Below, one piece after another: positions 54,701-64,000 of a stretch of 64,000 nucleotides of DNA (the stretch's first letter is position 1; each line of letters starts with the position of its first letter). The translations under genes and the position numbers were made by a program. A model generated the notes under the pieces. That model made no database searches. It was given only the letters and a program-made list of their open reading frames with translations, and was not told the origin of the DNA. Source of the DNA: Chrysomallon squamiferum (taxonomy: Eukaryota > Mollusca > Gastropoda > Neomphalida > Peltospiridae); assembly GCA_012295275.1 (NCBI GenBank), contig CM022665.1:37120433-37184432 (forward strand), read 5' to 3'.

Positions 54701-54966
54701 AACAGCTGATATTTTAAAGAATTGCACAGTTAATTTTAAAGCGTTAAATGCAAATTTCAAAGAGCTGAATATCGATTAACATCACTGAATGCGAATTAGT
54801 AAAGAGCTGAAAGCGAATTATAAAGAACTAAATGCAGACTATTAGAGTTGAATGCGAATTAATAAAGAGCGAAGTTCGAATTATATAGAGCTGAATGCAA
54901 AATATGAAGAATTAAATGCGAATTAAAAATAACTTAAGTTCGAATTATAAGGAGCGGAATACGGAA
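54701..54966. repeat. Diverged minisatellite, ~22-bp unit
   Basis: Consensus about AAAGAGCTGAATGCGAATTA, roughly 12 units. Clear members are at about 54759, 54785, 54801, 54823, 54846, 54864, 54887, 54907 and 54930, with ACTTAAGTTCGAATTATAAG-type variants. Outer units are more diverged than central ones. Confidence 0.85.
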
Positions 54967-57794
54967 TAGTTTGTCAATACCCTTGTCACAAATTCCTACA
55001 AACTATCTGTGGTAGAGTCATCGTTTTCTGACTGGTAACTAACCTAAATGTCATGAGTTCCCCACAGAAACTGTGTTAGCACTGCGTAGAAATATCTTGT
55101 TTAGAGTGTATTGTACCAAACCAGTACAAACAAGTATCGGTTGTAACACCACAAACAGCGTTTTAATCACGTACTGCAAGATGACAGTCACTGAAAAATA
55201 AAACAATACAATCTGATTGAAAGACGAAAGTGAGAATCGATTTCTTAAAAAAAAAAAAAAAAAAATAAAAATAATATAAAATAATAATAATAAATAAAAT
55301 AAAAGTGTCGATACCGCGTGTTTTGAGATTTTTTTTTTTAATCTATATTAAAAAAAAAATAGAAAAAAAAATAGAAAAAAAAAAGATGACTGACCTATTT
55401 GTTATCCTAATTCAAACTGTTGTTTTTGTTTTTACACAGAACTGTATTATTCTGCTACCATAGTTACATCAGTGTAGTTTAGGATGGGTATAATAATTTC
55501 CAAAAAGATTTAGTAACTAGACAGGTAAACTGATAGGTAATGGAACTTGTTTCCTGGTTATCAGGAAAATGAAAGTATTCTCTTGTCAGGATAGGTAACT
55601 ATATGTAAACAAATTATGTTGCTGAGTTATTAATCCTACGGGTTTTTTAGTGACTGTAATAGAATATCTTTTAACAATTTGTCTTAGTTTGTCTTGAGTC
55701 TAAATCTGATAAATGTTTTCAATATTTTTGCAAAAGACTGTACTTTTCTTTTTGTTTTGTTCTCTGTCTATGCGTGCACGTGTGTGCGTATGTGTGTGTG
55801 TGTGGTAAGCTAAGCAACAGCATTTCAGTAAGGAAGAATATCTAAGTAAAATCTGCATCTAACTGCAACTATTTGTTTATTACTGCATTAAGAATCCCAG
55901 CTATTTTGTACCGTCGTGAATCGTGTAAGAAATCTATGTTATTAGTCGGTGAATTTGGAAAACATCACTGGCAGAAAAATAACAAGAAGAAAATAAGAAA
56001 AACGTGTATCTTTCTCTTTCGCTATAGTCTATAATCAGTAAAGGTGTGAACACAGCTTGTCTAGACAGCAAATTGCAATAACCCTCTATCTGCTATCTAG
56101 CAGCCACGATTAACTAAAGGTGCAGACATTCCTCACGTTTTATTCTACTGCCTGCGGTTAACAATGTTTTATTCTAACACAGATTAACACAGATAATAAA
56201 ACTGTACGTCATTCTGTCCTCGGGCTCAATCGCTGAACGGCGTTTATTAATTTACTGTATAATATTTATTTTGATTAATGAGCAAGATCACGGGGAGACA
56301 TAAATGTTTTAGAGTACGTCGTTTCGAGAAATCCTCTCGTAAATGTAATAATGGTACTTATTGTCTGTCAGCTTTTTAAAGCAGCACTATCGTGGATTTA
56401 TTTGAGTTGTTTACGTTCTTCTAAATAGCTTCCTTAACATATTTCTAGATTTCATCAGTTACTTGCAGCTAAATGCTTTTTTTCTATAAACTGAAAATAA
56501 TGCAGACAGCAAATGGCGTACATAACTTTATCCAGTGCCGTAATTCAGCAGACGGCTAATAACTTCATGTTGTGAATTTCAAATAGTTGTGTACATTTTC
56601 TAAATATGTAACAAACTTCAAGATGATGCAATACTGAAAGCGAAAGAAGTCTTTTCTTTTGATAAAGAATTCATTTTATTACAATTTCATGAAGTTAAAA
56701 AAGATCGTCTTTTTAAAAAAATTTTATTCTTCATTTCTTTGATTTTTCTCCTCATTTCCCACACAAATAACTAAAATATTCAGTCTAGTATACGTATGTA
56801 TATCGGCTATTGAAATCTTTTGTAAATCCGTCCCTTACACGAAGAGGCACGGATTTATGACCATTCTTTTCTAATTGCCGGATTTTCTCAAAAGCATAAA
56901 TCTTTTACACCTGAGTTGCACCCACATGCACAATGAAGATTACCGGGTGTGCGACAAAGCATGTTAGCCATGCAAAGAGAAAGATCAATGCGCCGAGTAT
57001 CTGGGACAGGGAATCTGGTGTGTTGACATACTGGAGGGTTAGATCATCTGTGTTTGTACATGGAAATAACGTTTCCGCCTTCCGTTCCTAGTTTATCCGG
57101 AGCAAGGACGCGTCACTCTTCTTTCTTGCTTCCGTGCACATTTTACATCAAATAAGAAAACAAGATGTGTTTTTCTTTCCATTTTAAAAAAAGTCCAAAA
57201 AAAAAAAGACAAAAAAAAAAAAAGAACAGGAGACAAAAAAAAAAAGATGAGGGGAAAAGAAAGACGGGAAGCACTTTGCTGCATATTTATTTTTGGTTGG
57301 TGTGTTAAAACACAAAGTTGTGCTGTTATATTGTGTCTAAAAGGAAGCGAATGTTTAACTGTTTTAAACTTCAATTAATACACGTTTTTCCAAAATAAAA
57401 AATATCTAGAGAAAAACAAAACTGACAGAAAAGTGTGAAGAACCAAAATCTTCAAAATTCGAATTCCAGACTTTACAACAGGTGTAACTTAGATAAATCT
57501 GTTGTTCTTATCACTAAATGATGTGATCATAATGCGTTTCTACAATGTCACTAATATAAACATCTTTAAACCTGCTTACGCTGAAACACGTATATCATAA
57601 GCACAATCCATAATAATACCAGCTGCAATTTATCATAGTCGATCCAACAATATTTAAAAATAATAAACCCACAACTTTAAGAAGTACTGTATTTATTACT
57701 GACGTTTTTTTGTTGTTGTTTTTTTTTAAATTTCATTTTTGGTTTTTTTAACCATGATCAGAATATTTCCTTTGAACAAGAAGAATACCTTCAA
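54967..57794. other. Mostly unique AT-rich DNA
   Basis: A weak tRNA-like block at 55006-55080 (TGGTAGAGTCATCG then ATGAGTTCCCCAC), poly-A and AAT-rich DNA at 55245-55300, A-rich DNA at 55349-55385 and 57185-57245. A small inverted repeat AAATCCGT/ACGGATTT lies at about 56825-56858. No gene supported. Confidence 0.5.
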
Positions 57795-58040
57795 GAACGA
57801 TCGAATCGTTCATGGTGCCCTTATTATGATAATTACCGCTCCAACCAGTACGACTGATTACTTAAATGCCCTGATACATACTGTTCTTTTTATGGCAAGG
57901 CGTACATACAAAATCCCATGCTGTTAAAAGAAAACGTGAAGCCATTAATATATCAGCAACGGGTTTCCTCTCTTATCTGCATGGCATTTACTCGTGGTAT
58001 ATATGACCCGTAAAGAATATTAAAAATGAATTATTAAGAT
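57795..58040 (+). mobile_element. Degraded mollusc-type SINE, copy F
   Basis: Head remnant GAACGATCGAATCG, then ATTACCGCTCCAACCAGTAC, a CTGATACATACTGTTC block, GCGTACATACAAAATCCCAT, GCTGTTAAAAGAAAA, CAACGGGTTTCCTCTCTTAT, CTGCATGGCATTTACTCGTG and GACCCGTAAAGAATATT. The order matches copy B (CTCGTTCCAACCAG ... CAGTTTCCTCTC) and the recalled family body. This is the best preserved 3' half in the window. Confidence 0.75.
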
Positions 58041-59110
58041 TAAGTACCGCTGTGTAATTGTATAGTTAAGATTTGAAAAAGAAAAAAAACCCACAGAAAG
58101 AACAGTTAGCATTTATTTCTTGAAGAATGACTTTTCCAGACGTCTTCTGACACCTCTACTGCAGGTACTCTCTGAATTGTGTGGCTGGCTCAATTCACTG
58201 ACAAATACAGACGATCTTAGTTAGGAGTTTTGAGTGACAGGAAACATGACTTATCTGTCCCTCCTCCCAGATGATTTAAACTTCGCATTAACGTTTATAT
58301 TCAACGTAAGATAGTACTAGACATTTACTATGCATAATAAATTACCCAACCTTATCACAGAGTTATAATGCACTATTTTATTATGACGTCTCGTGACACC
58401 AATAAAGGTTATGGTGACAATTGTTTTCCCCTTTAATATTAAAAAGTCCCGGTGAATTCATTAACCAGATAGTTTGCTGCTAATCATAATTATTACAAAT
58501 GCATTGTTTTTGACAGCTAATAACATAAACGTTAAAGTAATTCATATCCCGATTTTTTATGGGGTTTTTTTTTTTTTTTAAATTTCCCTCCCCCCACTCT
58601 TTTATAATAACATTTATTTTTTTTTTTTTTTTTTAAAATAATTTATACCTTTTTTCCACTGGATTTGCCCCTGAATATATTAAATCATGGAATTAGACCT
58701 GTTCATGAAGCCGGTACTTCAATTCCACGAGCTGTGTTGAAAAGGCAATAAAAGAATGACAGAAAGGGTTGCGCCTTTTACGTTCATGAATAATTATTTG
58801 CTATTAACGACCATTGTTCTTTGTTTGACCGTCACTCTAGAACCGTCAGGAACCGACATGATAACAGGAAAAAGGATGAAAAAAAAATAATGACATATTT
58901 AACAGACTGGAAATAAATTTAACTGCTGAAAAGATGGCGCTCTCATCTGGTTAGTCTGCCTGGCTTTATCTGAAATGATATCAGCCCTGTATATTTCAAG
59001 CATACAGTAATACGATTGTTTACGTGTGTACAATTATATTTCTGATTCTTGCCAAGCCATGCTTGTTTTTTTCTTTGATAATGAAACGCGGTTTCGTCTT
59101 GTAAAGCTAA
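58041..59110. other. AT-rich non-coding DNA
   Basis: Poly-T runs at 58567-58580 and 58617-58635. No gene or other repeat seen. Confidence 0.6.
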
Positions 59111-59146
59111 AGCCACCACTTTTCAGAAAGTTTGGAACCGCCCCTG
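59111..59146 (-). mobile_element. DNA-transposon-like terminal sequence, right-facing end
   Basis: On the minus strand CAGGGGCGGTTCCA is followed by CTTTCTGAAAAGTGGTGGC. It aligns along its length with 50755-50793. Adjacent bases (59147-59154) do not match those before 50755, so the pair is unlikely to be one intact insertion. Confidence 0.4.
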
Positions 59147-59839
59147 ACTTGGGTACAAGATAAAAATGCCCTTTCCACTTTATCCTTTAACTTTTTTCTT
59201 TTTACTAGCATTGAAAATAATCTGAAAATGAACATGAACCAAATCTCCAACCAGAACAAATTGTTTGAAATCTGTTCTCATCTAATTCCTGGAGGTTTTT
59301 TTTCTTTTCTGTTTTTTTTTTTTTTTTTTTTTTTTTTATACAGCTTAGCCATGCTGGGCAGTTAAAGGAATCGCGAGTTTAACTGGGTACTCGGTATGCC
59401 CAGTGGATATGGCATTTCTAGTTTTTGTTTGGATGTTTGTGTTGGTTCGAGTACACGGTATCGGGTCATGAGTATACACTATTTTTTTTTTTTAAATACT
59501 GGAATGCCAGTTTCGTTTGTTATGATCCCTGTTATCCTGCCAAGTCTTTAATGTTGTTGGTTTGGCAACAGAGAGGGCCTCGTCGACATTTAAGTATATA
59601 TTCCATAGGATACTTGGTGTATTTAGAGACTTGTTTAGGTATCTTGTGTCTGCAAATACGTTTCCAAGGTTGGCATTGTTAGCTATATGCACAGTTTTAG
59701 ATAATCTTTTTCTATAGTTTTTACGCTAGTCTTGAAAAAGTACATTTTGTTACCGATATTTTTTGCTCCGCTAGCATTTATTTTTTGCTGGACAGATGCT
59801 TCCACAAAGTACAGACCTAGGTTTATAACATACTTTTGT
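59147..59839. other. Mostly unique DNA
   Basis: Poly-T at 59309-59338 and 59482-59494. The + frame at 59425-59682 crosses poly-T and has no known domain. Confidence 0.5.
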
Positions 59840-60090
59840 TATTATCAGATCTTATACGTAAAAGATATTGCTTTTAGCTAATTGCATTCTTTTTCGTTAT
59901 TAGGTCTTATACCAGATGGTTTCATAAAGATATGGTTGTTATCATATTACACGCTTTCATTATTATTATGTGTTATAATGCACGGCACTACAAATATATT
60001 GCTATACGGTAATTATGAGCTTACGTTTTATTAGGTCTTGTACCATTTCGGTTTATAAATATATCGCTATTAGCAGACTGTCTGCTTATA
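59840..60090. repeat. Diverged tandem array, ~57-66-bp unit
   Basis: Four units start with TTATTATCAGATCTTATAC (59839), GTTATTAGGTCTTATACC (59896), ATTATTATGTGTTATAATG (59960) and TTTATTAGGTCTTGTACC (60027). Each continues with a TTnATAAATATATnGCTAT-like block. Possibly one or two more decayed units lie upstream. Confidence 0.75.
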
Positions 60091-60289
60091 ACACCGCCAA
60101 GACAAACTTTAAACACTATTCATTTCGGTTTGATGATAATTAAGTTTTGAAATAGGTCCATTTAAACGTTTTGATGGTTTATAGAACTGTAGAATATTTA
60201 TACGGAACACCTATCTTGGATCGCTTGAATTTAACAACAGGACTCAGAAAAGAAGAAAGAACAAAACTACAACAACATTAATCAAAATA

Positions 60290-60410
60290 GTAATAATAAT
60301 AATAATTTATAAAAAAAAAAATATATATATATTAATAATAATAATAAAAATAATAATAATAAATAAATAATATAATAATAATAAAAACATTAAAAAAAAA
60401 AAAAAAAAAT
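60290..60410. repeat. (AAT)n and poly-A block
   Basis: Interrupted AAT triplets with (TA)n at 60321-60331 and poly-A at 60391-60409. Confidence 0.95.
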
Positions 60411-60439
60411 TGAGACAGTGAACGGAAACCATTTTTATT

Positions 60440-60678
60440 TGTAATTGTCATCGTATTTCCACCTGCCGCTTTGGCGGTCTTAGTTGCTCAACACTTTCTT
60501 CATGTTCGCTGGTGGCAGCACATTCCAGTACTTACGTGTCACCTGTCAAGTACACGAGTGTGGCACTGAACGAAGTACTTAATGACGACACTACACACAG
60601 CCAGCTGTCGACTCATGTTAAAATACCGTCAGTCTACACGTTGTGAAAGGGTCCATCTGAGCAGAAGACGACGTCACG
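60440..60678. promoter_or_regulatory. GC-richer island upstream of a short ORF
   Basis: About 240 bp clearly less AT-rich than its surroundings, ending with GACGACGTCACG, which contains a CRE-like ACGTCA. It could be a promoter and 5' UTR for the ORF at 60679. No TATA box was identified. Confidence 0.2.
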
Positions 60679-60849
60679 ATGATGTGTTTATCACTTTGTG
60701 TGGTCGTCTGTTTAGCTGTATGTGTGTCACTAATGTTTATGTTTAATTATCTTACAAAACTATTACGACCTTCTGAAACACTGGTCCAAGTTATCACCTA
60801 CACTTTTTGTTTGTTTTGTTTTTTAAATCAATTTTATATTGCTTCATAA
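60679..60849 (+). CDS. Possible short secreted or membrane peptide, low confidence
   Basis: A 56-codon ORF with an in-frame TGA at 60658-60660 just upstream. It begins MMCLSLCVVVCLAVCVSLMF, a strongly hydrophobic signal-peptide-like or membrane segment, followed by a short basic/polar stretch (NYLTKLLRPSETLVQ) and a second hydrophobic, Phe/Cys-rich tail. A GTATGT donor-like site follows codon 13 (TTAGCT), so the true product, if any, could be spliced. I recognise no family. Confidence 0.2.
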   Translation: MMCLSLCVVVCLAVCVSLMFMFNYLTKLLRPSETLVQVITYTFCLFCFLNQFYIAS

Positions 60850-62140
60850 TCTTGTAGTTTACCTTAAAAAATCTGTTGTTGCTGGGGGTTTTGTGGGCAG
60901 GCAGGATATTTTTTTAGAAAAAAGAGGGAAATATAGTGAAAATACATTCTGAAGTGGATAGTACCGAGCTGCAAAACCTGCCCCGTATAGGATAGAATAG
61001 TTTAAAAATGTATATATTATTATTATTACTATTACTAGAGAAGCGATTTAATTTCTCTATTCAAGATTTATCTCTATCTTTGAAGATGATGTTGTAATGA
61101 AAGACTGTGAAAGTAGCGGAAGTAATGATAGTGGTAGAAGTAGTGGTAGTTGTACTAGTGGACGTCATAGTTATACTGGAAGTAATAGTAGTAAGACAAG
61201 TGAAGACGATAGTTGTATTAATGACAGTATCGGAACCAACTGGAGGAAAGTTATACGTATTTGCTTACTGTGTGAGATAAACTTTATTTTCCTTCACCTT
61301 CCTAAATTCCCATTTCATCGAGAAATAAAATAATACCTTTGGGTTGAATGCATTTGAAAAGAGTTCGTAACAATGCTTGTTGGACAGTGTGTGACATTCC
61401 GTGATGTCCAGTCAAGCATTTGCAATTAGTGTCACTTAATAGACACGAGTCCTAAACTGTTTTGTACATCATACCCAGGCGTGCTATCTCAGGTAATTAT
61501 TGTGAAATTCGTATCACAGAAGAGTTCCTACACATAGGACATAAACAAGTGTTTATGTAGAAGTATTTTTCTGGTGTAAATCTTCGACTGTTATGATCTA
61601 AGCAAAGGCAGAATAAAAATAAAAATATATAACAATATTGAAGATAAAAAAAAATATCAGTGATCTCTGATCTGTTGAAAATTCATTAATTTTATTAAAA
61701 TTTCCAGCAGCGTGTTGAAAATGTAAGTATATTTCTCCCCTCCCCAATAAACTGTCCTTTTAAACAAGAATACAGGTTAATCACGGTAGGACTGACTTGA
61801 TACCGCTTATTGAATGTTCTTCTGTTAAAATTCATCTGAAATGATGGTTTAAATGAAAAACACACTAACATCACTACCTTCAGTTATTAAATTAATTCCA
61901 CGTGTAAAGTGCAGCGAAACGTTAAACAAAAACTCTGTTGACCTTTAACGGTGTGTAACCTTTAATATACCTGTATTTGTGTGCCGACAACGTATAACTT
62001 AAGTGACCCCATTACAGATAAGACTTTGTTAATTAAGGCGACCTTTAAAACAGAATCTTTCGTTGTCTTGTCTCTTTCTGTCTGTTATCCATTCATTTCT
62101 TTAATTTCTCTTTATTACCCTTCTTCGCCTCCCTTTCTCG
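60850..62140. other. AT-rich DNA with one degenerate triplet block
   Basis: Positions 61100-61235 are a degenerate AGT/GGA/AGA triplet repeat that yields a Ser/Gly-rich frame (artefact). The rest is unique with no gene seen. Confidence 0.6.
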
Positions 62141-62149
62141 CAGTTGCTT

Positions 62150-62287
62150 GTTCATTCATTCATTCATTCATTCTTTCTTTCTGTTGTCTTATACTTATCG
62201 CTCATCCCTCACCTTATCCATCCTTTTGTCTGTCTCTTCATCCATCCATTTATATATCTGCCTATATATGTCTTGTATCTCTCTCTC

Positions 62288-62320
<33 letters not shown>

Positions 62321-62325
62321 TTCTC
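62150..62325. repeat. (ATTC)n and (CTGT)n tetranucleotide repeats
   Basis: ATTC repeats at 62152-62175, degenerate CATC/CTGT DNA, then (CT)n and (CTGT)n at 62279-62322. Confidence 0.93.
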
Positions 62326-62785
62326 TCTCGACAGATTTATATATATTACAAAACAGAGCTAGAAAGAAGCAGTTTTCAGAACTGATATTGATCGAACAGA
62401 ACATCTGTTTTAAACGTAATGAAGGCTACGGACGATTTCAGATGATATCTGGTGAAACTATTTACGTGCCTGGCTATTCAATGTAAACATCGAGAGAAAA
62501 GTAAACCAATCGTTTTATTCCATGTGTTGATCCGGCGTGTTGTCAATTAGTGTCACAAGTCTCCAGTTAATAGCCATGCCGCCCGCCACTCGCAGTGATG
62601 GGTACGCTTCAGATGAATGCCATTGTTAAAATGCATCCTTCGTTGACAAGATACATTTGGAGGGCTCCTTCCCCGCATACATGTTTAAACCATATACAGA
62701 ATAAATTTAGGACAAAGCGATACAGGGAAAGTGTCAGTATCGTCGTATATTCACGATTGTATTAGGTTTATTTTAAAAATATTTT

Positions 62786-62930
62786 GTTATTAGCAAAGAT
62801 TGGGTTGAAGGATAAAGACAGTAATATATTTAGGTCATTCCTACATACGATTTTCTATATTACTACCAAAGATTGGGTCAGATAAAGATAAAACGGTAAT
62901 ATATTTAGGCCATATGTACATTCCATTGTT
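62786..62930. repeat. Diverged two-unit tandem duplication, ~72-bp unit
   Basis: Both halves contain CAAAGATTGGGT, GATAAAGA, GGTAATATATTTAGG or AGTAATATATTTAGG, and TACATnC in order (about 62793-62855 and 62866-62930). Confidence 0.75.
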
Positions 62931-64000
62931 TGGCTCTTCTCTGATATTTGCCATTCAGATGGTTTCTGCGAAGTAGGACCTACAAATGTTTATAATAATA
63001 TGTCTCTGTAGTAAATGAAAACCAAACACAACATGCTGAATCATTTCTTCGAATGTCTGGTAAAATTAACGATTCACATGGTTTTATTATTAGAACATGG
63101 AGGAACATGTCAGCACCTTCTGGAGAAAAAAATATCATATAGCCAAGACACATAGTAATTAAATCTGTAGTGTTTTATTAAGGGTTTTCACAAGAAGGAA
63201 CAAATTAATTACGATACTGATCTGTTTTACAAGAACTGCGTGCTTTCAGAGATGCATTTTCCATCACCAGCTTTCAAAAATAGTGTAGATTATAGCAGAT
63301 ATAATACAGTGACATAGTTTTTTGTTATAGTGTATGTAGCTAAAATGTATCGCGTCTTCGTTTCGCCATTAAATTAAATTGATATCCACACATTGTTTTA
63401 TTGTGAGTAGTTATTTTAAAATTTTCATTAAGTAGAATAACATATAAAAGTGAATACTAACTTTTTATATGCATGTTTTGTGAAACATTTACAGTAAACT
63501 GACGTTTTTTTCTTCAGAGAATAAAATAGCTGTGTTGAAACATTTTCCGTTATTTAAAAAAAAAAAAAAAAAAAACCTTTTTAACTTTAGACCACTACTG
63601 AATTATATCAAGAGAAGATTTTTATTTCTAAACGTAACTCTGAAATTCCATTCAGTCCACGTATCTAATACAGGGAAATGATTAACATGCTAGTCAGGGC
63701 AAGCTGTTATGTAGAGCGCCCCTCCCAGCTTCTGATTCTTGTCAGCATGTGTGTCTAGGACGGGGAAAACTAGGCATAAACAAAATTCTATGACTAAATC
63801 TTCTCGTTTTGTCCTAAATATAGTCTTAGCTTGATGTCAACCACGCAAGGGGCTGAGGCATTGTCTTGATATTCCTACAGCTGGTCGCCATCAATGTTCA
63901 TTCTGTATATTGTTCAGCGAAACGAAAAAGAGTGTATAGGTGGAAGTATGCTTGTTCTTCGTTCTTGCGCAGAATTCTTCAGGGTTAGGCATTCCGTGAA
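62931..64000. other. AT-rich DNA, nothing identified
   Basis: Poly-A at 63557-63576. No gene or tandem array seen to the window end. Confidence 0.55.

Noticed and set aside
50755-59146. A single 8.4-kb transposon bounded by the two facing ends
   Set aside because: No matching target-site duplication and no transposase remnant between the ends. Independent fragments are more likely.
61097-61333. Ser/Gly-rich 78-codon frame that could be a secreted low-complexity protein
   Set aside because: Underlying DNA is a degenerate AGT/GGA triplet repeat. No signal peptide or splice signals.

Overview
This window is AT-rich, gene-poor nuclear DNA from an animal, most likely a mollusc and probably a gastropod. 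The evidence is the absence of any bacterial-style gene run, a split gene with a GT splice donor, very long simple repeats of many motifs, and six degraded copies of a tRNA-derived SINE. The body of that SINE (for example CTATTTCYCGTTCCARCCA) I recognise from memory as typical of mollusc genomes. The host call is an inference.

Only one coding segment is convincing: positions 47020-47329 on the + strand. It encodes a signal peptide followed by a complete 12-cysteine insulin-like growth factor binding protein (IGFBP) N-terminal module, and ends in a phase-1 splice donor. A secreted single-module IGFBP-domain protein (the SIBD or perlustrin type) is the simplest reading, but it could be the first exon of a longer IGFBP-related protein. 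I offer two possible terminal exons (47683-47720 and 51691-51728), a possible non-coding 5' exon with a perfect GTAAGT donor at 46447, and a three-codon upstream ORF at 47004-47015. All of these need transcript evidence. Two weaker gene-like islands are at 9200-9432 and 60679-60849.

Layout. 1-9 kb: ACAT/TGTA-rich simple repeats, two SINE copies, a (CTGT)/(CTGC) block and two degenerate tandem arrays. 9-21 kb: a hierarchical ~130-bp array, trinucleotide blocks, four long GA/CT or CTT tracts and more SINE fragments. 21-40 kb: mostly unique AT-rich DNA with a 20-bp minisatellite (25.85-26.3 kb), a CpG-rich hairpin (32145-32184) and a trinucleotide cluster (36.6-37.1 kb) that shares non-repeat flanks with the one at 12 kb. 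40-46 kb: a SINE, a ~39-bp array, a 20-bp array and a long (CT)n. 46-52 kb: the IGFBP-domain gene. 52-64 kb: a ~22-bp array, a SINE copy, a ~65-bp array, and two transposon-end-like sequences at 50755 and 59146 that face each other.

The clearest theme beyond simple repeats is ten separate, decayed tandem arrays with units of 20 to 130 bp, plus dispersed SINE relics. Most open frames in the window are by-products of microsatellites (poly-Leu, poly-Ser, Tyr-Val-Cys-Met and similar) and are not genes. I found no credible undescribed enzymatic or defence system here.
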